Origin: Nitrososphaerota archaeon
GTDB lineage: Archaea; Thermoproteota; Nitrososphaeria; Nitrososphaerales; Gagatemarchaeaceae
Length of the DNA: 64,000 nt
Assembly: GCA_016200045.1 (NCBI GenBank)
Contig: JACQFN010000018.1
Location: 62,001-126,000 of the forward strand
Direction of reading: 5' to 3'
Positions 49,729 to 57,326 of this stretch are shown one piece after another; the first letter of the stretch is position 1, and each line of letters begins with the position of its first letter. The notes beneath the pieces are model-generated. The model did no database searches, was not told where the DNA came from, and saw only the letters and a program-made list of their open reading frames with translations. The translations under genes were made by a program, and so were the position numbers.

Positions 49729-50205
49729 CTACCAGAGCGAAGCCAGTCTGGCCGCCACGGCTTCTAGGAATTCTCTGTCGAGGGTAGAAAATGCGTCTTT
49801 GTGGTCACTATCGATGTCGATTTCACCTACGACCTTCCCCCCGGCGTGGATAGGGACGACTATCTCCGATTTGGTCGAGACGAAGCACGAGAGGTATCGC
49901 GGGTCCTTGCTGACATCTGAGACGATCTCCGTCCTGCCCGCCTTCGCAGCGAAGCCGCAGACCCCCTTCCCCAGGGGTATCCTAGTATGTTCAGTAGCGG
50001 CCGGACCCGACCATGCGTCGAGGACGAGGTCTTTCCCTTCCACCGAATAGACTCCCACCCACGAGTATGCGGGTACAGACCCGTTCAGGTATCTGACAGC
50101 GGCTTCTCTGGCGGCCCGACCGGTCGAGTTTCCTAGGGCCGATTCAACACCCCCCAGGTGGGTGCGGGCCTGTTCCCTACTGAGTCTAGCAGACATGGCG
50201 TTCAT
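49729..50205 (-). CDS. GAF-domain protein, free methionine-(R)-sulfoxide reductase-like
   Basis: 158 residues, one GAF domain. RIPLGKGVCGFAAKAGRTEI, YLSCFVSTKSEIVVPI and VVGEIDIDSDHKDAFS closely match the fRMsr pattern, including two cysteines in the positions used for catalysis. It would reduce free methionine-R-sulfoxide with thioredoxin. A pure ligand-sensing GAF protein is the alternative. Monocistronic. Confidence 0.75.
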   Translation of the reverse strand: MNAMSARLSREQARTHLGGVESALGNSTGRAAREAAVRYLNGSVPAYSWVGVYSVEGKDLVLDAWSGPAATEHTRIPLGKGVCGFAAKAGRTEIVSDVSKDPRYLSCFVSTKSEIVVPIHAGGKVVGEIDIDSDHKDAFSTLDREFLEAVAARLASLW

Positions 50206-50246
50206 CGGGCCGAACCGAGCTTCCGTTGAGGTATTTATCTGCGCCC

Positions 50247-50963
50247 CTAAGCCGCTGTCTCAATCAGCCTCCCGTAGACAAGCCCTGCTATGGTTGCGCC
50301 CAAGACGGGCCCTATCCAATAGATGTACCAGTAGCTCGGTATGGACAGGCTTGCGATCATGGGACCCATCGCCCGGGCCGGGTTCATCGCAGCCCCCGTC
50401 AAAGGTCCGCCGACGAGCACGTCTGCCAGGACTGCAAGGCCAATCCCCAGGCCTCCTATTTTGGGGGCCCTGGAGTCGACCGCTGTGCCAAATACTGCCA
50501 TGACGAGGACGAAAGTCAATAGGGCCTCGACGCCGACCCCCTGCATAATCGAAAGCGAGGACGAAAGAGTGGGTGCCCCCCAGTTGGCAGCATTGCCGAG
50601 AGATGAGGGAATGACCAGTACGAGGGCTCCCCCGGCAAGAGTCGCGCCCAGGAGTTCGGCCCCGATGTAGGAAAGCACATGGGACGCCTTGATCTTCCCG
50701 CCGGCCGCCAGGCCGATCGCGACCGCAGGATTGAGGACTCCACCGGAGACCCCCATAGTTGCGCTGACTGCCATGGCAAGACCAAGGCCGTTGCCGAGCG
50801 CGGCGGCTAGCAGAGACAGCCCGGGGTCGGAGGCCCCCGAGGCCGCCGCTCCAATGGCCGAACCCGCACCGACAAGGACAAAGATTAACGTGCCTGCGAA
50901 CTCAGCAGACACCCTACGGGAAAGCGGCGCGTCCAATTTCTTCTGCCGACGAGACCGGAACAA
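50247..50963 (-). CDS. Aquaporin / MIP family channel
   Basis: 238 residues with six membrane helices. The two NPA boxes are at 78-80 (GGVLNPAVAIGL) and 194-196 (GAAMNPARAMGP). Residues around the selectivity filter were not resolved by eye, so water versus glycerol or other small solutes is open. TTG start at 50963. Monocistronic. Confidence 0.92.
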   Translation of the reverse strand: MFRSRRQKKLDAPLSRRVSAEFAGTLIFVLVGAGSAIGAAASGASDPGLSLLAAALGNGLGLAMAVSATMGVSGGVLNPAVAIGLAAGGKIKASHVLSYIGAELLGATLAGGALVLVIPSSLGNAANWGAPTLSSSLSIMQGVGVEALLTFVLVMAVFGTAVDSRAPKIGGLGIGLAVLADVLVGGPLTGAAMNPARAMGPMIASLSIPSYWYIYWIGPVLGATIAGLVYGRLIETAA

Positions 50964-51066
50964 GCGTCTTAAGATTATCTGGGAGGAATGCTTTTCGCGA
51001 TTCCCCCAGGCTCACGTCCGTGCAAAGGATCGAGGTAGTCCCCGCCGTGGCTGAATCATGAGAATT

Positions 51067-51075
51067 GTTATATAC
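51067..51075 (+). promoter_or_regulatory. TATA-like box of the thermosome gene
   Basis: GTTATATAC, 30-38 nt upstream of the ATG at 51105. Confidence 0.5.
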
Positions 51076-51104
51076 AACTAATAGTGGTATACCGCAGAAT
51101 TATC

Positions 51105-52742
51105 ATGTCTGGCACGGGCACACCGGTAATCATTCTGAAAGAAGGCTCGGGCGAGTCCAGAGGCAGGGAAGCCCAAAGGAACAACATCACGGCGGCGAAG
51201 CTCATCTCGGAGCTCGTTAGGACCTCTCTTGGTCCGAGAGGGATGGACAAGATGCTTGTGGACACGATGGGGGACGTCACGATCACGAACGACGGAGCGA
51301 CCATGCTGAAGGAGCTAGACATACAGCATCCGGCCGCGAAGATGATGGTGGAAATCAGCAAGGCTACGGACAACGAGGTCGGGGACGGGACGACCTCCGC
51401 GGTGGTCTTCGCGGGGGCTCTCCTCGACAAGGCTGAGGAACTGATCGAGAAGGACGTGCATCCGGTGGTGATAGTCGACGGGTATTCGCGTGCCGTGGAG
51501 AAGGCTCAGAAGATCCTGGAAGACATTGCGGAGAAGGTGGACCCTCTGAGCCGCCCTGACCTTCTGAAGGTTGCGAACACCAGTATGCTCACCAAGCTTG
51601 TGAACGAGGACGCCCCTCACCTGGCCGGGGTCGTGGTGGACGCCATACTCATGATTTCCGAGAAGGGCGACAAGGGAATGAAAGCTGACATAGACAACGT
51701 GAAGGTCGAGAAGAAGCCTGGGGGAGCGATAACAGACACACAGCTCATCAGAGGGATGGTTCTGGACAAGGAGGTCGTCCACTCTGGGATGCCGAAGAGG
51801 GTCGAGGAAGCCAAGATAGCCCTCATCAACTCGGCTCTGGAGATCGAGAAGACGGAGTTCTCCGCGGAGATTAGGATCAACGACCCAGAGCAGATGCAGC
51901 AGTTCATGGACGAAGAGAGCAACATCCTGAAGGGGATGGTCCAGAAGGTCAGCGAAGCCGGCGCAAACGTGCTCATATGCCAGAAAGGGATTGACGACCT
52001 CGCGCAGCACTTCATGGCGAAGGCGGGCGTCCTGGCCGTGAGGAGGGTGAAGGAGAGCGACATGTCCAAGTTGGCGAAGGCCACAGGCGCGAGGATGGTC
52101 ACCAACCTTGACGACCTGACCTCAAAGGACCTCGGCTATGCGAAGCTGATCGAAGAAAGGAAGCTGGAGGAGGACAAGTGGGTGTTCATCGAGGGATGCA
52201 AGAATCCGAAGGCCGTGACCATCCTTGTCCGCGGAGGCACGCAGAGGATCGTCGACGAAGCGGAGAGGGCCCTCCACGACGCGCTGATGGTGACCAAGGA
52301 CGTGGTCGAGCTCCCGGCAGTAGTCGCAGGAGGGGGTGCGCCCGAAGAGGAAGTGTCGCTCCAGCTCCGGACGTGGGCCCAGAAGCTTTCGGGCAGAGAA
52401 CAGCTCGCGGCGATGAGGTTCGCCGACGCGATAGAATCCATTCCCCTGACGCTCGCGGAGAACGCCGGGATGGACCCGATAGACACCCAGGTCGACCTGA
52501 GGGCCAAGCACGGGAAGGAGGGGAAGTGGTTCGGGGTGGATGCTATGAACGGCAAGGTCGCAGACATGTACGCGAAGTCGGTGGTCGAGCCGCTGGCAGT
52601 GAAGCTGCAGATCATCAGGTCGGCAACCGAGGCAGCCTCCATGATTCTAAGAATCGACGACGTAATCGCGGCAGGGAAGATGAAGGCTCCGCCAGGTCCG
52701 CCCGGCGGGGGCGGCATGGGCGGAATGCCTCCGATGGGCTGA
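51105..52742 (+). CDS. thsA: Thermosome subunit (group II chaperonin)
   Basis: 545 residues from the ATG at 51105. Nucleotide-site motifs VRTSLGPRGMDKMLVD, ITNDGATMLKEL and GDGTTSAVVFAGALL and the C-terminal VVAGGGAPEEEVSLQLR are all present. The tail PPGPPGGGGMGGMPPMG is the flexible GGM end that projects into the cavity. It folds cytosolic proteins. The upstream seven codons (MVYRRII) are ignored because the TATA box is too close to them. Confidence 0.97.
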   Translation: MSGTGTPVIILKEGSGESRGREAQRNNITAAKLISELVRTSLGPRGMDKMLVDTMGDVTITNDGATMLKELDIQHPAAKMMVEISKATDNEVGDGTTSAVVFAGALLDKAEELIEKDVHPVVIVDGYSRAVEKAQKILEDIAEKVDPLSRPDLLKVANTSMLTKLVNEDAPHLAGVVVDAILMISEKGDKGMKADIDNVKVEKKPGGAITDTQLIRGMVLDKEVVHSGMPKRVEEAKIALINSALEIEKTEFSAEIRINDPEQMQQFMDEESNILKGMVQKVSEAGANVLICQKGIDDLAQHFMAKAGVLAVRRVKESDMSKLAKATGARMVTNLDDLTSKDLGYAKLIEERKLEEDKWVFIEGCKNPKAVTILVRGGTQRIVDEAERALHDALMVTKDVVELPAVVAGGGAPEEEVSLQLRTWAQKLSGREQLAAMRFADAIESIPLTLAENAGMDPIDTQVDLRAKHGKEGKWFGVDAMNGKVADMYAKSVVEPLAVKLQIIRSATEAASMILRIDDVIAAGKMKAPPGPPGGGGMGGMPPMG

Positions 52743-52749
52743 AGTCCGC

Positions 52750-53691
52750 TCAACCGAGGTCGACTTCGGGAAATCCCCCGGCCTTTAGCGCCTTGTCGTA
52801 AATTAGGCTGGCAGCGGCCACATCTTCAATCGCGGCTCCGTGCGACTTGAACAGCGTCCTTCCTTCGGGCTTTGCCTTCCTCGACACTACATCCTTGAGC
52901 TCGGTCGCCCTGTGCCATTCAAAGACCCCCGCCGCCTCCGCCTGGATGAGGTCGCCTGCTTCGTATTTCGCCTGAACCAGGTCGTCGACCACGAACGTCT
53001 GAAAACGAGACACCGCAGAGGGGAGTGCCTCCGCCCGTCGGGGGGAGTTTGACCCACAGAGGTTCAGATGCCTCACGCTAGAGATGTCGGCCCCGTCGAT
53101 GAACCCATCCTTGGATGAGGTGATCGCCGACGCGACCTCTGTCCCTGCCAAGGCCTGCCTGGGTGAAGCGGAAGCCCTCGCCCTGAGGCCATGACCCCGC
53201 AGTTCCACCGCGAACTTCTCCACATGTGTGGGGGTTGGACTCCAGATCTTCACCTCACGGATGGACGCAACTACGCCGAGAGCAAGCACCTGCGTAAGCG
53301 CCTGCCACCCAGACCCGAACACGGCCAGGGACAGGTCCTTCTGAAGGAAGAGGTGCTTCGTGGCAACCGCCGACGCCGCGCCCGTCCGGTTCCTTCCCAG
53401 GACGTCGGCTCCCATCACCGCGAGCGGGGTCCCGTCAGTCAGGTCGAAGAGGATGAACACGAACCGGCTCCCCGCCTTGGATGTGATGTAGGACTTCACC
53501 CCGGCCCTTCCAAGGTAGGGGAGCGAGGCATGCATGACGTTGAGGCTCGAACCCGGAACGGCTGACCGGGTCCTGGGCGAGTTGACCGCATTTGAGGAAG
53601 CCTGTCTGGAGAACGCCTCTTCGACGGCGGTTACGACCTCCTTCATTTCGACGAGCCCTTGAACGTCCCCCTCAGAGAGGACCAGGGTCAA
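52750..53691 (-). CDS. Ornithine cyclodeaminase / mu-crystallin family dehydrogenase
   Basis: 313 residues. N-terminal substrate domain with NSPRTRSAVPGSSLNVMHAS, then a Rossmann domain with VFGSGWQALTQVLAL and GADVLGRNRTGAASAVATKH. Family members include ornithine cyclodeaminase, archaeal alanine dehydrogenase and ketimine reductases, so the substrate cannot be assigned. Converges on the thermosome gene with 7 nt between. Confidence 0.85.
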   Translation of the reverse strand: MTLVLSEGDVQGLVEMKEVVTAVEEAFSRQASSNAVNSPRTRSAVPGSSLNVMHASLPYLGRAGVKSYITSKAGSRFVFILFDLTDGTPLAVMGADVLGRNRTGAASAVATKHLFLQKDLSLAVFGSGWQALTQVLALGVVASIREVKIWSPTPTHVEKFAVELRGHGLRARASASPRQALAGTEVASAITSSKDGFIDGADISSVRHLNLCGSNSPRRAEALPSAVSRFQTFVVDDLVQAKYEAGDLIQAEAAGVFEWHRATELKDVVSRKAKPEGRTLFKSHGAAIEDVAAASLIYDKALKAGGFPEVDLG

Positions 53692-53698
53692 GGCACGG

Positions 53699-53941
53699 TC
53701 AGGACTCTTCCTTGTGCTCTTCCGTTTCGAGCCTTCCCCATCTGCCTACCTTCGGCAGGTCTTTGGTCCTGAACAGGGCGAGCCCTTGCTGGTACCTCTG
53801 CAGCTCCACTTCGAGGAACTTGATGTCGGAGTTCACAGAAGCGAGTTCCTTTTCCTTTCCCTTCTTTCCCTTCAGCTCGGCAGCCTTCGCCTTCTTTTCT
53901 TGCGCCATCCCCGCGAGCAACTGCTCGTACTCGGTCGTCAC
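53699..53941 (-). CDS. Small charged coiled-coil protein of unknown function
   Basis: 80 residues, over a third Lys/Glu. About residues 5-55 should form a coiled coil (QEKKAKAAELKGKKGKEKEL, VNSDIKFLEVELQRYQQGLA). No recognised family. It lies 7 nt upstream of the ornithine cyclodeaminase-like gene on the same strand. A near-continuous open frame with normal start at 53941 supports it as real. Confidence 0.55.
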   Translation of the reverse strand: MTTEYEQLLAGMAQEKKAKAAELKGKKGKEKELASVNSDIKFLEVELQRYQQGLALFRTKDLPKVGRWGRLETEEHKEES

Positions 53942-54000
53942 GGAAGAATCGTCCCCTCGGCCCGTCTAAAGTATAAAGGCGTTATCGAAAACCTGATGGT

Positions 54001-54321
54001 ATGCGCCAGCAGCTCTTCGGTGCCGGACTCCTCATAGCGGGGACTGGGATACTCCTTTACGTCATTGGCTCGCTGTTCCCGCAGACCTACGTCGACACGT
54101 CTTCCGGGCAGGTGGTGACCGTTCCGGGGATAACCCCGGTGTTTAGCGTACCGTTCATCATAGGGGGCGCCGTCATGATAGCGGTCAGTCCTCTTCTGAA
54201 ACCCAGCGAACTGCCGATCCCTCCCTCTGAGGGGTACAAATACTGCGTCTTCTGTTCGAAAACAATCCCCACCGGGTCTCAGAGGTGCGACCGGTGCAAC
54301 GGGATTCAGCCAAAGGGGTAG
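54001..54321 (+). CDS. Small membrane protein with C-terminal zinc ribbon
   Basis: 106 residues. Two hydrophobic helices (about 5-25 and 47-65) are joined by a short extracytoplasmic loop. The cytosolic tail has YCVFCSKTIPTGSQRCDRCN, a CxxC...CxxC zinc ribbon. Unknown function. First gene of a plus-strand run with DUF371 and the decarboxylase-like gene. Confidence 0.7.
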   Translation: MRQQLFGAGLLIAGTGILLYVIGSLFPQTYVDTSSGQVVTVPGITPVFSVPFIIGGAVMIAVSPLLKPSELPIPPSEGYKYCVFCSKTIPTGSQRCDRCNGIQPKG

Positions 54322-54325
54322 AAGA

Positions 54326-54784
54326 ATGTCCGGTACCATGGGTCAGGTTGTGGACGGGGAAGCCCGGGCAGTTGGGAGGATAGCCTTTCGCGGACATCCG
54401 ATGGTAAGGTCCCTCCACCCCACCACGATAGAAATCACCACGGAGGACAACCTGACTGAGCGCGGTGACTGCATCGTCGGGGTAGGGGCAGAGCGAGGGT
54501 GTTCCGGTCTAGACGAGCGGGTCAAGACAGCCATCAGAAACGAGAACGCGTCGATCAAATTCAGGATATTGGTAGACGCTGACATCTTCGAGTTCTCGGG
54601 ACGCGGAGACCCGCGGCTCTCCCTCGCCCATGCTCACGACATCGTGATCAGGAGAAGCAGGTTCATCAGCGAAAGGACGATCGCAGTGGGGGCAGACGCA
54701 GCGGCGAAGGACATTCCTCGCAGCATCGTGGCCAGGCTTAGAAGCCCTGACGCGCGAGGGTTCCTAGAATTGGAGGTCGTCTAG
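54326..54784 (+). CDS. DUF371 family protein
   Basis: 152 residues. FRGHPMVRSLHPTTIEITTE followed by ERGDCIVGVGAERGC is the DUF371 signature; these are conserved archaeal proteins of unknown function. It begins 4 nt after the zinc-ribbon gene and lies 4 nt before the decarboxylase-like gene, so the three are probably one operon. Confidence 0.85.
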   Translation: MSGTMGQVVDGEARAVGRIAFRGHPMVRSLHPTTIEITTEDNLTERGDCIVGVGAERGCSGLDERVKTAIRNENASIKFRILVDADIFEFSGRGDPRLSLAHAHDIVIRRSRFISERTIAVGADAAAKDIPRSIVARLRSPDARGFLELEVV

Positions 54785-54788
54785 GATC

Positions 54789-55730
54789 TTGCGAATCCGT
54801 GCAACGGCGTTCACGATGCAGGCGTTGGTGAAGTACCATGGGATGAAGGACTGGAAGCTGCGGCTACCGTACCATGACAGCATTTCAGTGAACACGACCT
54901 GCATGAAGACGGTGGCCGAATTGGACGATTCAAGGAAGGGAGGGGTCTACATCAGAGGCAAGCCGAATGAATCCGCGAACGCCCGGCTGGGTCCTGTTCT
55001 TGCAAGGTTCGACCCTGGTGCCGAGGTCCGCCAGTTCAGGATCGACAGCAAGAACATTCCGGCCGGGGAGGCGAAGGGCATCGGATACTCGTCGTCGGCG
55101 GGGGCGGCGCTCACGTTGCTTTGCCACAAGAAGCTGATCGGGGGAGAGCCGAACCTCGAATCTCTCTCCAAGACGGCGAGGCTGTTCGCCGCGTCCGCGT
55201 CGAGGTCCCTTGTCGGGGGATTCTCGCGCCTGCATGCAGGAGAGGGCGACGCGGACACATACGCGGAGAAGTTCGCGGACGAGAAGGACATGGACCTGAG
55301 AATGGTCGTGGTGCCCCTGCGGTCGCAGGTGAAGACCGAGGATGCGCACCGGGAGGTCCTGACCTCTCCCTTCTTCGAGGCAAGGGTGAGGTCGGCGCAG
55401 AGACGGTGCGATGACATGGAAAGGGCGATCCTAGACAACGACCTCGAGCGGGTCGGGGTACTGACGGAGAAGGACACTCTCGAGCTCCACAGCCTGACGA
55501 TGACCGGCGAGGGGAGGATGCTGATCATGACGGAAGACTCCCTGAGGATCATCGGCAAGGTCAGGGAACTGAAGGAGTCGGGGACCGAGGCCTATTTCTC
55601 AATGCAAACTGGACCCTCGGTGTTCATCAATACTTCTGAGAAGGACCAGGCGAAGGTCCTTGCCGCGGTCAAAAGGATGGGATACAGGGCGTTCACATCG
55701 GGGGTGGGAGGACCCGCGACCCTTTTCTGA
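54789..55730 (+). CDS. Diphosphomevalonate decarboxylase-family GHMP protein lacking the catalytic Asp
   Basis: 313 residues, TTG start. The family is clear from ALVKYHGMKDWKLRLPYHDS (Lys15), the GHMP loop GIGYSSSAGAALTLL (about 97-111) and SRSLVGGFSRL (Arg139). In ATP-dependent decarboxylases the C-terminal motif is DAGPN; here it is QTGPS, with Gln273 in place of the catalytic Asp. It could therefore be a decarboxylase of a different type (for example on 3,5-bisphosphate), a mevalonate-type kinase, or a phosphomevalonate decarboxylase working with mvk and ipk in this window. Confidence 0.75.
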   Translation: MRIRATAFTMQALVKYHGMKDWKLRLPYHDSISVNTTCMKTVAELDDSRKGGVYIRGKPNESANARLGPVLARFDPGAEVRQFRIDSKNIPAGEAKGIGYSSSAGAALTLLCHKKLIGGEPNLESLSKTARLFAASASRSLVGGFSRLHAGEGDADTYAEKFADEKDMDLRMVVVPLRSQVKTEDAHREVLTSPFFEARVRSAQRRCDDMERAILDNDLERVGVLTEKDTLELHSLTMTGEGRMLIMTEDSLRIIGKVRELKESGTEAYFSMQTGPSVFINTSEKDQAKVLAAVKRMGYRAFTSGVGGPATLF

Positions 55731-55771
55731 GCCGCCAACGATTATTAGGTCACCCGAACTCTAACGGAACC

Positions 55772-55981
55772 GTGGCGAGCAAGACCGTCGAAAAATACCT
55801 GGAAGACCTCGAGAAAGTCAAGAAGGAGAAGCCCGATCAGGTGAAGGAGGGCCTCGAGCTTTACGTGGACCTCTGGAGGAAGGCCATCGCCGCAGGCGTC
55901 ATCTCCTCGGCGGACGAGGTCGATGCGGCTCTCGAGAAGCTCGAAGAGAAGGGGGGGCTGTACCAGGCGGCTGAAGGGTAG
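55772..55981 (+). CDS. Small helical protein of unknown function
   Basis: 69 residues, GTG start, acidic and Lys-rich and predicted all-helical (EKYLEDLEKVKKEKPDQVKE, VDLWRKAIAAGVISSADEVD). No family recognised. It lies about 40 nt after the decarboxylase-like gene and ends just before the convergent SDR gene. Confidence 0.6.
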   Translation: MASKTVEKYLEDLEKVKKEKPDQVKEGLELYVDLWRKAIAAGVISSADEVDAALEKLEEKGGLYQAAEG

Positions 55982-55982
55982 G

Positions 55983-56729
55983 TCATCGCATGACCTCCCC
56001 TCCGTCGAGCACGATTGCCTGTCCCGTGATGTAGCTGGATTCGTCGCTCGCCAGGAAGAGCGCCAGATTCGCAGCCTCCGAAGGCTTCCCGAAGCGCCTC
56101 ATCGGGATGGCGGAAACATACGAGCCCAACTGACTAGGGTCGAGCCACTCCACCCAGCCGGTCTCGATCGAGCCGAACGCCATGCAGTTCACCCTGATCC
56201 GGGGGGCGAGCTTCTTGGCGAGCATCCGGGTCAAGGAAAGGACGGACCCCTTTGCGGCGGCATACACCATCCCCTCGGTGTCCCCCGCGAGTGCGGGGGT
56301 CGACGAAACGTTGACGATCGAGCCCTTCTTCATCACCTTCAGGGCGGCCTGCGCGCACAGGAAGGTCCCGAAGGCGTCGACCGAGAATACCCTGTTCCAC
56401 ATTTCAGGGGTCGTCTCTTCGATGTCGGCGTTCCAGATCCTGCTGTCGGAAAGGCCTGCCGCGTTGACGAGGATGTCGAGCCCTCCGAGCCTCTGCCGCG
56501 CTTCAGCGAAGAGGCGTCTCACAGAAGCGGGGTCCGATACGTCCGCGTGGAACGCGGAAGCGTCTCCTCCTGCCTTCGTTATCGAATTGACGACCGAGTC
56601 GAAGTGTCTCTCAGACGGCCTATGGCTGATTACTACCCTAGCACCCTCCCTCGCGAAGAGTCTGGCGACCTCTGCCCCGATTCCCTTGGAAGAACCGGTG
56701 ACAAGCGCCCGCTTCCCCGTGAGTCTCAA
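55983..56729 (-). CDS. Short-chain dehydrogenase/reductase (FabG-like)
   Basis: 248 residues. It has TGSSKGIGAEVARLFA (TGxxxGxG), the NAA motif VNAAGLSDSRIWN, and the catalytic Ser/Tyr/Lys in NVSSTPALAGDTEGMVYAAAKGS; the C-terminus YITGQAIVLDGGEVMR is typical. Coenzyme and substrate are not evident; the family covers 3-oxoacyl reductases and sugar dehydrogenases. Confidence 0.9.
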   Translation of the reverse strand: MRLTGKRALVTGSSKGIGAEVARLFAREGARVVISHRPSERHFDSVVNSITKAGGDASAFHADVSDPASVRRLFAEARQRLGGLDILVNAAGLSDSRIWNADIEETTPEMWNRVFSVDAFGTFLCAQAALKVMKKGSIVNVSSTPALAGDTEGMVYAAAKGSVLSLTRMLAKKLAPRIRVNCMAFGSIETGWVEWLDPSQLGSYVSAIPMRRFGKPSEAANLALFLASDESSYITGQAIVLDGGEVMR

Positions 56730-56770
56730 CGGTCTCTTTTCCGATGGGCCGTTGACTTAAGGCTTGGCGG

Positions 56771-57283
56771 CTACGGCCTCGGGGCGCGGTCCCTTGCGGT
56801 ACCCCCCACGGAATACCTCCTCAGGAATTCGATGTTGAAGAGCGATGCCCTCGCAGAGTTGCTCACGATGTCGGCCTTGTCGTCAAGGGCCTTCTTCAGC
56901 ACCTCCTCCGCCGCCGGGCTGCCGATCGAGCCGAGTGCGGCCGCCGATTCGTGCCTTACTATGGGATCAGGGTCGGTCAACACCGCGTTCTCGAGGGCGA
57001 CGTTTGCCGCAGGAAGTCCCATCTGTCCGAGAGAGAAGGCGGCTTCGTGTCTCACGAGAGGATCAGGGTCGCGGGCAAGCACTTCCGCCAAGGCAGGTAT
57101 GCACATCTCCCCACCGACTTCGGCCAAGATTGTCACCGCATGGACCCTGAGCACGAGGCTGGGCTCCTCGGTCAGGACCTTGACGAAATAAGACTCGTCC
57201 TTCTTTGCGAAAGCCTCCTCCATTTCCCTCATCACGTCCATGCAGTGCGCCTCGTCGTCGATGACCACGCTCGTGTATTTCAC
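56771..57283 (-). CDS. HEAT-repeat protein resembling one half of deoxyhypusine hydroxylase
   Basis: 170 residues of about four HEAT repeats. Two repeats carry His-Glu pairs in RHEAAFSLGQMG (His79-Glu80) and RHESAAALGSIG (His111-Glu112), 32 residues apart. Deoxyhypusine hydroxylase has four such HE pairs in two halves, with 33-residue spacing, and similar LGQ and LGAIG sequences; this protein would be one half. It could also be a general PBS-lyase HEAT scaffold. The genome has deoxyhypusine synthase (17688), which gives the idea biological sense. Confidence 0.65.
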   Translation of the reverse strand: MKYTSVVIDDEAHCMDVMREMEEAFAKKDESYFVKVLTEEPSLVLRVHAVTILAEVGGEMCIPALAEVLARDPDPLVRHEAAFSLGQMGLPAANVALENAVLTDPDPIVRHESAAALGSIGSPAAEEVLKKALDDKADIVSNSARASLFNIEFLRRYSVGGTARDRAPRP

Positions 57284-57326
57284 GTGGCCGTTCCACCGTC
57301 CTCAATCTATAAAGTGAGCGAAACGG

